DNA from: Cyclobacterium salsum
Lineage (GTDB): Bacteria; Bacteroidota; Bacteroidia; Cytophagales; Cyclobacteriaceae
Direction: 5' to 3'
DNA: 64,000 nt
Assembly (NCBI RefSeq): GCF_010119245.1
Contig: NZ_WNKG01000009.1
Coordinates: forward strand, 1-64,000
The notes beneath the pieces were generated by a model, which did not search any database, was not told where the DNA came from, and was given only the letters and a program-made list of their open reading frames with translations. The first letter of the stretch is position 1, and every line of letters starts with the position of its first letter. The position numbers were made by a program, and so were the translations under genes. This document shows, one piece after another, positions 46,753-56,548 of the stretch.

Positions 46753-49700
46753 TTAGCTGTCGAGAGGTAAGAAAATTTTAACCAGGGTACCTTTACCCTT
46801 TTCACTTTCTATGTGAATGGTTCCATCCAGGCGTTCGACCAAATGCTTGGAAATGGCCAACCCTATCCCCGATCCCTCAAATTTACGGTTAAAACCTTTA
46901 CTTTCCTGTTCAAAGGGGTAAAACAATTTGGATAGGTAGTCTTTACTCATTCCCACACCTTGATCCTGTACTTGAATGGCGAGCTGCTGGTCGATCTTCT
47001 CCACCCAAACCTGAATCGTGCCTTTCTCTGAATATTTAACCGAATTACCAACGATGTTATTTACAATAATTTCCAGGTATTTCCTTTCCACATTTCCATA
47101 AAATGGCTTGGTCGGAAACTTTGAAGTGACTAAGATACCTTTTTTTATCCCTGTAGATTTATGTTTTACCAAAATTTTTGAAATAAAATCGTTAATATTA
47201 GTATTTTCCAAGGTAAAATTCACCCGGTCTGATTCAATTTCAGACAGGTCCAGGATATTGGTCATCGTTTGAAGCAGGCGTTCGCCACTTTCCTTGATAA
47301 TCTCCAGATGCCCGAGCAATTCCCCATCTTCCGACCTGCATTGCATGAGGTGTTCTGCGCTACCTAAAATACCATTTAAAGGAGTCCTTATTTCATGGCT
47401 CATGTTGGAAATAATATTGCTTTTTAGTTGACTGACCTCTTCGGCCTTATCTTTTGCGATCTTTAAGCCCTGTTCAAAGGCCTTTTTCCTGGAAATATCC
47501 CGGAATACGTTGATATAAAGGGGTTTGCCTTCAAAATCTTCCTTCATTCGGGAAATTAAAAGCTCGATCTCTTTCCTACCGCTCCGAAAGGGCATTTCAA
47601 GTTCCAGCGTTAAGCCCTTACCATCGATTTTTTGCAAATCTTCCCCTATCTTCTCCCGAACGTTGGGGTAGAATGCGGCATCAGAAAACAGATAAGTGAT
47701 TCCATGGGCCTGTAGCTCCTTTTCCGAAACAGAAGCCATTTCACATAGGGTAGGGTTGGCTGCTATCACCCTCCCCCCCTGAACGGAGAGCACCAGACCG
47801 TCCTGAGAGTTATTCCAAACATTGCGAAACCGATCTTCCCGGTTGGCAATTTCCAAGGTTTTTTCGTTTAAGGTATGGCGTAACAAGCCTTGGTTCTTGG
47901 CCTGCCGGTATAAGGTGCTAATTCCATAGCCCAGCGCAATCAAAAAGGCAATAAGCAACAAAATAAACCAAAACTGAAGGTAAACCGGATAGTCTATTTG
48001 AAACTCCTTAGAATATATGGTTTCAGACTCAGGAAATCCAGCCAGGGATGCCTTAAGTGCCAATCTGTAATTACCGGGAGGAAGATTATTGAAATACAAT
48101 TGATTCGTCCGGGGATTTTCCAATTTTTGCCATTCCGAATGAAATCCCTCTAGCAGGTAACTTACGATCAGATCGGGTGAATTGCTAAAACTAACCGCAC
48201 CAAAAGAACAGGCAATGTTGTTGAGCCGATAGGGGATGTTGGGAAACTCCGTCTCCACCGGGTCCGGGTCCAATACGGAAACATTTTCCAGAAAAACCAA
48301 CGGACCTGCAAGAGCTTCCTGGTCTTCCTCTGGATAATAAACTGATACACCGTTTTGGGTCCCTATCAGAATTCTTCCCTTGTCAGCCTGAACCAATGCT
48401 CCCCGTGCCACATCATTACCGATTAGCCCGGTGTTTTCGGTAAAAACCCGTACTTTATCCTCTTCCTGAACGATCACTCCTGAATCTGTCCCGAGCCAGA
48501 TTTTTCCGTTCTCATCTTTCAAAATACTGTAAACAGGATGCTCAATGTCCTGACCTAAAATCGGAGCTGGTCTTAGTGAGTCATTTTGAAGGGAAAAGTA
48601 GCCATTTTCTGTCCCAACAAACAAGGTATCATTCGTCTCCAGAAAATCATACCCCTGAAGTTTCATCAGATTGGGAAAAATCTTTACTTCCTCGTTAGGT
48701 GCCGCGCCTCCCGACGCCAAAACAATCCATTTACCATCCTTCAAGCGGCCCAGCTTTCTAATAAAGCCAATACGTTCCCCGGAAGGAAATCCGATATCCC
48801 TCTCCTGTAGGGATGGGCCTGCGCCAGGAACAGGTAATTTTGCATGGTAAATACGCCCCTGACCAGCCACCCAAAGGTCGTCACCATCTGCCCAAACATA
48901 AGAAGCCAACTGATCATTCGGCAACGAAAAGAGCTCCATTTCCATGGTCTTGGAATTAAAAAAGCCTAATCCGTTTTCATAGGCTGAGAACCACACATTT
49001 CCCCTGGTATCTTTGCTAAAATTCAGAACCCTGTCCCGCCGATACGAGTTACTATCCTTGGAAATCAGGTGTGTTTTAACCGGGTCTCCTCCTCTCCACG
49101 CCTGAATGCCGTTTTCAAACCCTACCAGGTACTTCTGCCTATCATACATGATGGCTGCAGATATATCCGGACTGGGAACCCCGGTACGGCCATCAAAATT
49201 CTGAAACCGAGTGCTGGCCAGATTGGCCATTCCACGAAAAGTACCAATCCATATGATTCCTTCCCGATCCACCATGGCGGTATTTATTATTTTGATGCGG
49301 AGGTCATCGTATGCCGAAAGCACAAACCTCCGGCGCGTTTCCACGTTCAGCTGGATAAGTTGTGAATTATAAAAAAAGTAAACCTTTTCGTTTCTAACGA
49401 AAAGATCAAACCTGTCCTTTGGCCCTATCGGCACGCCTGGAGAAATTCGATATACCGTATCTGATTGTGAATAGGGGGTATTTCCGTTATACAGATTATT
49501 GCGGGTCAAGAAATAATAAGATTGATCCCGCGGCAGGTAAGCCATTTTTACCAGAGGATCGGCTTCCGAACCAAATGTCATCCGTGTCTCTGGCCGGAGA
49601 CGATCCTTTTCAAAACGGTATACCCCCTTTTTGAAAAGAAATAAGGTGTCTGTTTCAGATACGAAATGGGAATAAAAATCACCCAAACCTTCGGTGTTCA

Positions 49701-50184
49701 GCACCCTGGGATCTTCCACTGGTTTTTTCTGGTAAACGATTTGACCATCCATCACCATAAAAACCTGCCGGTCTTCTTTCCTTCCGAGGGTAAAAAGGTT
49801 TATGGAACCGAAAAATGCCGTCGTATCTACCGGATCCAGCAATTTTTCAGGTTTCTCCCACGATTTCATGGTGTATTGATACACCGTAGGGCTTCCGCTC
49901 TGCTGGTACACCCAAACCTGCCCGTCTTCGTCTACCCAGATTTTCTGCTCGGAATCAAAGGAATTTTGGATGCTATCCGGCAGGAATTCTGACACAATTC
50001 CGTCAGAAAACTTCACCCCCTGGTTAGTAGCTACCCATATAAATCCTTTTTGATCCTGGGCTATGGAGTAAATTTGATGAGGGATTTCCCCGAAACCTCT
50101 TATCTGCTTATTAAACTTGAATGTTTGACCCAAGACCCAATGATGGGATAGCAGCAAGAAAACCAAGGTAAAGAATTTGTTCAT
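46753..50184 (-). CDS. two-component propeller sensor histidine kinase
   Basis: 1143 residues from ATG at 50184. A signal peptide (1-19) precedes periplasmic propeller repeats (about 30-640) with many Gly-x-Ile-Trp-(Ile/Val)-(Gly/Ala)-Thr units, then a Y_Y_Y domain (about 690-755), one membrane helix (about 760-783), a PAS domain (about 805-915), HisKA with Ser-His-Glu-Ile-Arg-Thr-Pro and an ATPase domain. Classic Bacteroidota hybrid sensors add a receiver and an AraC output; this one ends after the kinase, so the output must be in the neighbouring receiver-kinase or elsewhere. The ligand should be extracytoplasmic, perhaps a sugar or nutrient. Confidence 0.94.
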   Translation of the reverse strand: MNKFFTLVFLLLSHHWVLGQTFKFNKQIRGFGEIPHQIYSIAQDQKGFIWVATNQGVKFSDGIVSEFLPDSIQNSFDSEQKIWVDEDGQVWVYQQSGSPTVYQYTMKSWEKPEKLLDPVDTTAFFGSINLFTLGRKEDRQVFMVMDGQIVYQKKPVEDPRVLNTEGLGDFYSHFVSETDTLFLFKKGVYRFEKDRLRPETRMTFGSEADPLVKMAYLPRDQSYYFLTRNNLYNGNTPYSQSDTVYRISPGVPIGPKDRFDLFVRNEKVYFFYNSQLIQLNVETRRRFVLSAYDDLRIKIINTAMVDREGIIWIGTFRGMANLASTRFQNFDGRTGVPSPDISAAIMYDRQKYLVGFENGIQAWRGGDPVKTHLISKDSNSYRRDRVLNFSKDTRGNVWFSAYENGLGFFNSKTMEMELFSLPNDQLASYVWADGDDLWVAGQGRIYHAKLPVPGAGPSLQERDIGFPSGERIGFIRKLGRLKDGKWIVLASGGAAPNEEVKIFPNLMKLQGYDFLETNDTLFVGTENGYFSLQNDSLRPAPILGQDIEHPVYSILKDENGKIWLGTDSGVIVQEEDKVRVFTENTGLIGNDVARGALVQADKGRILIGTQNGVSVYYPEEDQEALAGPLVFLENVSVLDPDPVETEFPNIPYRLNNIACSFGAVSFSNSPDLIVSYLLEGFHSEWQKLENPRTNQLYFNNLPPGNYRLALKASLAGFPESETIYSKEFQIDYPVYLQFWFILLLIAFLIALGYGISTLYRQAKNQGLLRHTLNEKTLEIANREDRFRNVWNNSQDGLVLSVQGGRVIAANPTLCEMASVSEKELQAHGITYLFSDAAFYPNVREKIGEDLQKIDGKGLTLELEMPFRSGRKEIELLISRMKEDFEGKPLYINVFRDISRKKAFEQGLKIAKDKAEEVSQLKSNIISNMSHEIRTPLNGILGSAEHLMQCRSEDGELLGHLEIIKESGERLLQTMTNILDLSEIESDRVNFTLENTNINDFISKILVKHKSTGIKKGILVTSKFPTKPFYGNVERKYLEIIVNNIVGNSVKYSEKGTIQVWVEKIDQQLAIQVQDQGVGMSKDYLSKLFYPFEQESKGFNRKFEGSGIGLAISKHLVERLDGTIHIESEKGKGTLVKIFLPLDS

Positions 50185-50260
50185 ACTTTGTCAAACTGTT
50201 GCTAAAAATATAAAAAGTTATTTATAGTCTAAATTAAAATGATATTGTTTGCCAATTCTT

Positions 50261-50290
50261 TTTGTGATCGCCCTTTATCTTCTATTTTTG
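50261..50290 (+). promoter_or_regulatory. Bacteroidota-type promoter for sucD
   Basis: TTTG (50261-50264) and TATTTTTG (50283-50290) match the -33 and -7 consensus with 18 bases between them. The -7 element lies 24 bp before the ATG at 50315, giving a short leader. Confidence 0.65.
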
Positions 50291-50314
50291 TAGCGAAATA
50301 ATTAAAGCAGACAT

Positions 50315-51196
50315 ATGAGTGTATTGGTAAATAAAAATTCTAAAGTCATCGTACAGGGGTTCACTGGCACGGAGGGTTCCTTTCATGCCCAGCAAATGAT
50401 CGAATACGGAACCAACCTGGTAGGAGGAGTAACGCCCGGCAAAGGGGGAAGTACCCATTTGGGCAAGCCTGTGTTCAATACCGTAGAGGAAGCCGTTAAA
50501 TCCAAAGGAGCGGATACGACGATCATTTTTGTTCCACCGGCATTTGCAGCGGATGCCATCATGGAAGCAGCGGATGCGGGGATTAAGGTAATCATTACGA
50601 TTACAGAAGGTATTCCTGTCAAGGATATGATGAAAGCCAAACCCTATGTCAAAAAGAAAGGGGCCATTTTGGTAGGGCCTAATTGTCCAGGAGTCATAAC
50701 TCCGGGAGAAGCAAAAGTTGGTATCATGCCGGGGTTTGTTTTTAAACCTGGAAGAGTAGGGGTGGTATCTAAATCCGGAACCCTGACTTACGAAGCTGCT
50801 GATCAAATCACGAAAGCAGGACTTGGCGTTTCTACCGCCATAGGCATTGGGGGAGACCCGATTATTGGTACCTCCACCAAAGAAGCCGTACAGATGCTAA
50901 TGGAAGATCCCGAAACAGATGCCATCGTTATGATTGGTGAAATTGGTGGGAATTACGAAGCAGAAGCAGCCAAATGGATCAAAGAAAACGGAAACAAAAA
51001 ACCAGTCGTGGGCTTTATTGCCGGTCAAACAGCCCCTCCCGGCCGAAGAATGGGCCATGCAGGAGCGATCATCGGTGGAAAAGATGATACGGCCATTGCC
51101 AAAATGCGCATTATGAAAGACAATGGCATCTATGTCGCGGAATCTCCTGCCGAAATCGGTGAAGTTATGGCTAAGGCGTTGGGCGTTGATGCCTGA
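50315..51196 (+). CDS. sucD: succinyl-CoA synthetase alpha subunit
   Basis: 293 residues, the family length. The CoA-binding fold shows Gly-Phe-Thr-Gly-Thr-Glu-Gly-Ser-Phe and the ATP-grasp ligase part Gly-Pro-Asn-Cys-Pro-Gly, with the phospho-histidine in Gly-Arg-Arg-Met-Gly-His-Ala-Gly-Ala. It converts succinyl-CoA to succinate with NTP formation in the citric acid cycle, together with a beta subunit SucC. No sucC is in this window; in many Bacteroidota the two genes are separated. It has its own promoter and terminator. Confidence 0.97.
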   Translation: MSVLVNKNSKVIVQGFTGTEGSFHAQQMIEYGTNLVGGVTPGKGGSTHLGKPVFNTVEEAVKSKGADTTIIFVPPAFAADAIMEAADAGIKVIITITEGIPVKDMMKAKPYVKKKGAILVGPNCPGVITPGEAKVGIMPGFVFKPGRVGVVSKSGTLTYEAADQITKAGLGVSTAIGIGGDPIIGTSTKEAVQMLMEDPETDAIVMIGEIGGNYEAEAAKWIKENGNKKPVVGFIAGQTAPPGRRMGHAGAIIGGKDDTAIAKMRIMKDNGIYVAESPAEIGEVMAKALGVDA

Positions 51197-51237
51197 ATTC
51201 CTGATTCGAACCGTTAGTACCTGATAAAACATTTTAA

Positions 51238-51268
51238 AAGGAAACTCTAATTGAGTTTCCTTTTTTTT
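51238..51268 (+). terminator. rho-independent terminator after sucD
   Basis: Perfect 10-base stem 51238-51247 and 51253-51262 (AAGGAAACTC and its complement), a TAATT loop and then eight T from 51261 onward. It lies 42 bp after the sucD stop codon. Confidence 0.92.
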
Positions 51269-51528
51269 GGGCCATTTTACTTCAATACAAATAGGTCAAA
51301 AATGCCATCCTAGCTACCAGACAGGATTTCTTTAATTGCAAACCCACTTCCCCCCTTTTTTTCAGTTCGATACTCTTTCGCTCCTTTAGTCAAAAAAAGT
51401 TTCTCGTTTTCAAGGGCAGAAATATGCTTGAGGGACCATCTATCAAAATGTAATTGGAATTATTGATAATATTCATTTACTTTTAACTGATTTTTGATCA
51501 ATATGCCCAAAGAACAACAACTTCACTG
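51269..51528. other. intergenic gap upstream of the cytochrome cluster
   Basis: About 260 bp AT-rich, between the sucD terminator and the start of the DUF1592-type gene. It must hold the promoter of the cluster, but no TAnnTTTG match, repeat or RNA gene was found. Confidence 0.5.
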
Positions 51529-53487
51529 ATGAAAGCTCCTATATGGCTTTTTTTATTTTGCCTGTTGGTTTCAGAAGGTCGCGCCCAGGAAACCCTGGAT
51601 TACCCAACGGAAATCATCCCTGTTCTCCGGGATAATTGCTATACCTGCCATAATGTGGGCAACCCAAAGGGCGGGGTAAATCTGGAAAAGTACGAAGAAG
51701 AGGGAAGAATCGTCAAAGATGGTCAACTTTGGCTCAAAGTGGTGGATCAGGTAAAAACCAAAGAAATGCCTCCTTCCAATAAACCCGCCCTTAATGAAAA
51801 TGAGTATCATGTTTTAGTAGAGGGGATCAACGGCATACTCCTCAAATCCTTGGAAAAGAAAACCCCCGGCAAGGTGGTCATCCGAAGACTCAGCCATACC
51901 GAGTACCATTACACCATATTGGACTTAATGGGTGTTTCGTACGATGCTGACGGACGTTTTCCTGCAGATGGCTCCGGTGGAGGCGGTTTTGACAATCAGG
52001 GCGGATCCTTATTTTTCACTCCGCTAAAAATGGAGCGATACTATGATGCTGCCGAAGAGATTGTATCCAGGACATTGGACGATCCGTTAAAATGGGCAAA
52101 ACTGGTTCCGGATCGTTACCGACAAACTATCTGGCAACGATTTATCAATTGGTTGATGCCCAAATTTTCATCCGATTTTACGCCCCTCAATCCGCCTGAA
52201 AAAGCGGCCGAACGGGTTATTTTTCCGTTTGCCAGCAAGGCTTTCCGTCGGCTGATAAAGGTGGAGGAAAAGGAACACTTTCTGGACCTTTTTTCCAGGA
52301 TATATGAATCCATGCCCGAAAAACCCGACCCGACTCGCTTCAACCAATCGGTGGCGGAGGTAGTTAAAGCCATTCTGATTTCCCCCTCTTTTTTGTACAA
52401 AATGGAAGAAGAGCCAACTGGGAATGAACCGGTTAAATTGGGAGATTTCGAACTGGCCAGCCGCCTATCCTATTTTTTGTGGTCTAGCATGCCGGACGAC
52501 AGCCTGTTTCAACTCGCCGTCGCTGGCAAACTTCAGGATCAAAAGGTATTGGAAGGGCAGGTAAATCGGATGTTGGATGATCCCAAGGCCATTCGATTTT
52601 CGGAATCTTTCGTCAGCCAATGGCTGGGGATCACCAAATTAAAAGATCCGAACGCCCCGCTGGCAGATCAGGCAAAATTTCCGGGTTTTACACCGTCCAT
52701 ACGAGACGCCATGTTTCGGGAAACGACGGCTTTTTTTCACCATGTACTCACCGAAAGCAAGAATTTTCTAGACCTTATTAACAGCGACTATTCCATTCTG
52801 AACGAACCGCTGGCCAATTACTATGGAATTGAGGGCGTGAAGGGAAATGAATTCCAAAAAGTGATGCTGACCAATACCAACCGGGGTGGATTTTTGGGTA
52901 TGGGAAGTGTACAAGCAGTCACTTCCCTACCGACACGCACCAGTCCGGTTCTGAGGGGAAAATGGGTCCTGGAAGAGATCTTGGGAACCTCTCCTCCTCC
53001 CCCTCCACCTGATGTGGCCGAACTTCCGGAAGACGAGCGTCTGCATGAAGATCTTGGGTTGAAAGCCTTGCTCGAAAAACACCGCTCAGATCCTGCCTGC
53101 CAATCCTGCCATGAAAAAATGGATCCGTTGGGATTGGGCCTGGAAAATTTTGACGCAGATGGAAAATGGCGAGAAAGTTATGGCAATACCCCTATCGATC
53201 CTTCGGGGGTTTTAGCTACTGGTGAAGCCTTTGAAGGTCCGGCGGAATTAAAAAAACTGCTGCTACAGGAAAAAGAAAAGTTTGCGCGTAATCTATCCAA
53301 AAAAGCACTATCCTTTGCCATAGGCCGGGGGATGACTTTTACGGATGAAATGGCCATCCGGGATTTGACTACCTCGCTAATGGAGCATCAGTTTAATCCG
53401 GATCAATTCATTGCCGAATTGGTTCATAGCTATCCGTTTCGAATGAAAATTAAGGATTTTCAAAAAAGAGTAAATGAAATCGATTGA
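51529..53487 (+). CDS. DUF1592/DUF1588/DUF1585-family periplasmic cytochrome c protein
   Basis: 652 residues from ATG at 51529. A signal peptide (1-20) precedes a heme site Cys37-Tyr-Thr-Cys40-His41. Then come DUF1587 (Arg-Arg-Leu-Ser-His-Thr-Glu-Tyr), DUF1592, DUF1588 (with Arg-Gly-Gly-Phe-Leu-Gly-like and Pro-Thr-Arg-Thr-Ser-Pro-Val-x-Arg-Gly) and a second Cys524-Gln-Ser-Cys527-His528 before DUF1585. So up to two hemes can bind. This is a hallmark family of Planctomycetes and Verrucomicrobia and less common in Bacteroidota, where it may have been gained by transfer. Its neighbours are a DUF1552 protein, as in most genomes. Confidence 0.92.
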   Translation: MKAPIWLFLFCLLVSEGRAQETLDYPTEIIPVLRDNCYTCHNVGNPKGGVNLEKYEEEGRIVKDGQLWLKVVDQVKTKEMPPSNKPALNENEYHVLVEGINGILLKSLEKKTPGKVVIRRLSHTEYHYTILDLMGVSYDADGRFPADGSGGGGFDNQGGSLFFTPLKMERYYDAAEEIVSRTLDDPLKWAKLVPDRYRQTIWQRFINWLMPKFSSDFTPLNPPEKAAERVIFPFASKAFRRLIKVEEKEHFLDLFSRIYESMPEKPDPTRFNQSVAEVVKAILISPSFLYKMEEEPTGNEPVKLGDFELASRLSYFLWSSMPDDSLFQLAVAGKLQDQKVLEGQVNRMLDDPKAIRFSESFVSQWLGITKLKDPNAPLADQAKFPGFTPSIRDAMFRETTAFFHHVLTESKNFLDLINSDYSILNEPLANYYGIEGVKGNEFQKVMLTNTNRGGFLGMGSVQAVTSLPTRTSPVLRGKWVLEEILGTSPPPPPPDVAELPEDERLHEDLGLKALLEKHRSDPACQSCHEKMDPLGLGLENFDADGKWRESYGNTPIDPSGVLATGEAFEGPAELKKLLLQEKEKFARNLSKKALSFAIGRGMTFTDEMAIRDLTTSLMEHQFNPDQFIAELVHSYPFRMKIKDFQKRVNEID

Positions 53488-53539
53488 AAAGTTTAAAAAT
53501 AACTGACTTTAAGCGAAAAATATCCATAAATTACTGATT

Positions 53540-54928
53540 ATGAATAAAAAGTGGCAAATTTCCAGAAGAAAAATGCTCAAAGGAGTAGGTGCTGCCATCG
53601 CTTTACCGTTTTTAGAGGCCATGGCTTCACCACTAAGCAGGGGAGGCAACTTCGGCAAGGATGGATTCCCTATTCGTTCCGCATTCATGTTTATGCCCAA
53701 TGGAGTGCATCCGGGCAGGTGGACACCGGAGGGCATTGGAAGGGAGTTTATGCTTTCTCCTACGCTCTCTCCGCTAACCCACTTAAAGGACGATATTTTG
53801 ATTCTGGGGCAACTTATGAATAAGCATTCCATTTTTCAGGGTGCGGATGGTCATTACGCCAAAACAGCCAACCTCTTAACCTGTTTGCCCATACAAAAAA
53901 CCGCCGGAGACAACATCAATAGTGGAGGAATATCGGTGGATCAGATTCTTGCCAATCATTTTAAAAACGAAACCCTTTTTCCTTCATTAGAATACGGACT
54001 TGACCGGATCCAGACCGGAGTGGATATCAATGTAGGGTTTACCCGGCTATATGCCAGTAGCATATCATGGAAAAATGCTACCACTCCCCTTTCCAAGGAG
54101 ATTGATCCTCGCCTGGCCTTTGACAGGTTATTCAAGTCCTTTGTCCCGGGTAATTCCTCCCAGGAAAACCCGCACAAGAGCAGCATTTTGGATGCTGTTT
54201 TACAGGATGCCAAATCATTAAAGAATAATCTAGGCCGTTCTGATCAGGATAAACTGGAAGAATACCTGGAATCCATCCGGTCCATCGAAAAAAGAGTCAA
54301 TAACCCCTCCAACCTGAAGGATTTTGCCAGTAACATTACCCCCGACATTAAGAAAGAACTCGTACGTGTCAACCAGGATATTGACGAGTATGTAGAGGTA
54401 TATGGAGGCGTAAATATTACCGAAAAAACCCGACTCATGTTTGACATCATGGCACTAGCCTTTTGGAGTGATGCCAGCCGGGTAGCCACTTTTATGTTTG
54501 GAAATTCGGTTAGCAATCGAAATTTCTCCTTTCTTGAGGGGGTGAGTGGTGCGCATCATTCCATCTCGCATCATATGAATCACCCGGAAAAAATGGAACA
54601 ATATGACCGGATCACACGCTGGCACCTGGAACAATACGCCTACTTTTTGGACAAGTTAAAGGGAATAAAAGAAGGAGATGGAACCCTGCTGGATAACTCA
54701 CTGGTAATGTTTGCTTCTGGACTACGGGATGGAAACCGGCATTCTCCCCGGAATTTGCCCATCGTTCTTGGTGGCCATGGGGGAAATAAAATCAAAACCG
54801 GCCGAAACCTGATTTATGAGGAAAACACCCCGTTGGCCAACTTGTACACCAGTTGGATGCAAACCGTAGGCCTGGAGCAGGAAACGTTTGCCGACAGCAC
54901 CGGTCCACTTTCCAATATCATGGCCTGA
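53540..54928 (+). CDS. DUF1552-family Tat-exported protein
   Basis: 462 residues from ATG at 53540, 52 bp after the cytochrome gene. The N-terminus has a twin-arginine leader (Ser-Arg-Arg-Lys-Met-Leu-Lys-Gly-Val-Gly-Ala-Ala). The body matches DUF1552, a family almost always encoded right after DUF1592-type cytochrome proteins, distantly related to the alkaline phosphatase/sulfatase-like DUF1501 group. The Tat signal implies folding in the cytoplasm, perhaps with a cofactor. Its exact reaction is unknown. It probably forms a periplasmic complex with the upstream cytochrome. Confidence 0.92.
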   Translation: MNKKWQISRRKMLKGVGAAIALPFLEAMASPLSRGGNFGKDGFPIRSAFMFMPNGVHPGRWTPEGIGREFMLSPTLSPLTHLKDDILILGQLMNKHSIFQGADGHYAKTANLLTCLPIQKTAGDNINSGGISVDQILANHFKNETLFPSLEYGLDRIQTGVDINVGFTRLYASSISWKNATTPLSKEIDPRLAFDRLFKSFVPGNSSQENPHKSSILDAVLQDAKSLKNNLGRSDQDKLEEYLESIRSIEKRVNNPSNLKDFASNITPDIKKELVRVNQDIDEYVEVYGGVNITEKTRLMFDIMALAFWSDASRVATFMFGNSVSNRNFSFLEGVSGAHHSISHHMNHPEKMEQYDRITRWHLEQYAYFLDKLKGIKEGDGTLLDNSLVMFASGLRDGNRHSPRNLPIVLGGHGGNKIKTGRNLIYEENTPLANLYTSWMQTVGLEQETFADSTGPLSNIMA

Positions 54929-54999
54929 TAATTCATTGCTTTTTATGATCATTTCCGCACCATCAGCAGGAAAACAAGCCCTTGTTTGCAGGACTATTT

Positions 55000-56499
55000 A
55001 TGAATAAAACGACACGGTTTAAATTAATCCAGGAAACCCCACTATCCTCATGGGTGCTGGTAGGAATCTCCATTCTAACCTTGATCCTTTATGTGATGCT
55101 TCTGCTGGTTCCCATTTCGTTGGACGAAGGAAATCCACTTTGGGTATTGCTGGGTAGGTTTCACCCATTGGTGCTTCATTTTCCAATCGTCCTGATTTTG
55201 TTGGTCACCGCCGGGATTATACTGGCCCAGCTAAAGCCGGGGATCATTGATTCCTCCCTTATCCGAGCCTTGCTGGGCGTGTCAGTGATAGCCGCTATGT
55301 TTGCTATAGGCGCCGGTTATGTTCTTTACCTATCAGAAGCCTATTCCGGGTCCTTGGTTAGCAATCATTTTTACGGAGCCCTGATTACCGGTTCCTGCCT
55401 CTCCATCAGTGCTATATGCTACGAGCTGCGCCCAATTTCCGGCAGATTAGCTACCGTGTTCTTCTTTGGTTTTCTCTTCCTGACCAATGCATCGCTGGCG
55501 TATACGAGCCACCTGGGCGGATCTTTGACCCACGGAGAAAGTTATTTATCGGAACCCATTGCGGCAATATTGCCTGCCAAAAAACCCAACAAAGCACCGG
55601 AAGACATGCTACTCTATTCAGATATCGTAGCTACCATCCTGGAAACCCGATGTGCTAATTGTCACAATGAAAACAAGTCCAAGGGAGATTTATTGCTCAC
55701 GAGCCACTCCGCTATCCTTAAAGCAGGAAAAAGTGAAAACCCGGCAGTAATACCGGGAGATGCCAATGCCAGTGAATTGATGGTAAGAGTACTGCTGCCG
55801 GAAGAACACGACGATCGGATGCCTCCGGAAGGAAAACCCGGGTTAACAGAAAGCGAAATCAGCATTTTGCGATTTTGGATTGAGACAGGTGCCTCCGAAG
55901 AAATAACCAAAGGAGAAGTTCAGGAGAAATCCGTATTGGCAGAACTCGAGCAGATGATGCCTGAAATTCAGCAGGCACAATTTAAAATTCTGGAAGAAAA
56001 AGAGGCCTTCGAGGAAGCACTAAAAGCATTACAGGGTATGGCTTCGGAAATGGAAGTCGAAATCGTTCCCGATGAGCGAGCCAACGGGAAGTATTTTGGG
56101 CTGAAGATGAAATTTCCTCCTGCCCCCATAGGCAGCAGGGAACTTCAGGAATTTTCTGCCTACTTCCCCTATTTCTCCAGGGTTTCACTGGCTTCCAGTG
56201 CCATAACAGACGACGACCTTTATTATCTGGGAAAAATGACACAACTCCGGCGGCTGGTGTTGCAGAAAACAGCCATCAAAGGAAATGGTTTGCCTTATTT
56301 GAAGGATTTGCCTCTACTGGAAGAGCTTAACCTTTCCTTTACATCGCTGGATGATGCCAGTCTTTTACACCTGCTTTCTTTCCAAAGCCTTAAAAAGGTA
56401 TACCTCTTTGGCACATCCCTGAACAATGAGGTTATCGAAGCGGTACAAAAACACCGTCCGAACCTGGAGCTAATTTTGGAAGAAGGTCCTTTTTACTGA
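55000..56499 (+). CDS. DUF2231-cytochrome c-LRR membrane fusion protein
   Basis: 499 residues from ATG at 55000 (a TTG at 54982 would add six). Residues 1-180 hold about five membrane helices of a DUF2231-like type, with His-Pro-Leu-Val-Leu-His-Phe-Pro. A c-type heme site Cys218-Ala-Asn-Cys221-His222 follows in a planctomycete-type domain ending Asp-Arg-Met-Pro-Pro-Glu-Gly. After a coiled part (about 310-350) come leucine-rich repeats (about 405-490). This brings a membrane anchor, a redox centre and a protein-binding domain into one chain and would link the cytochrome and DUF1552 proteins to the membrane. Confidence 0.88.
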   Translation: MNKTTRFKLIQETPLSSWVLVGISILTLILYVMLLLVPISLDEGNPLWVLLGRFHPLVLHFPIVLILLVTAGIILAQLKPGIIDSSLIRALLGVSVIAAMFAIGAGYVLYLSEAYSGSLVSNHFYGALITGSCLSISAICYELRPISGRLATVFFFGFLFLTNASLAYTSHLGGSLTHGESYLSEPIAAILPAKKPNKAPEDMLLYSDIVATILETRCANCHNENKSKGDLLLTSHSAILKAGKSENPAVIPGDANASELMVRVLLPEEHDDRMPPEGKPGLTESEISILRFWIETGASEEITKGEVQEKSVLAELEQMMPEIQQAQFKILEEKEAFEEALKALQGMASEMEVEIVPDERANGKYFGLKMKFPPAPIGSRELQEFSAYFPYFSRVSLASSAITDDDLYYLGKMTQLRRLVLQKTAIKGNGLPYLKDLPLLEELNLSFTSLDDASLLHLLSFQSLKKVYLFGTSLNNEVIEAVQKHRPNLELILEEGPFY

Positions 56500-56548
56500 T
56501 GGTCTTTTTTTCGTTTTTTGGGTATTATAATCGATAAATTCAGACATT

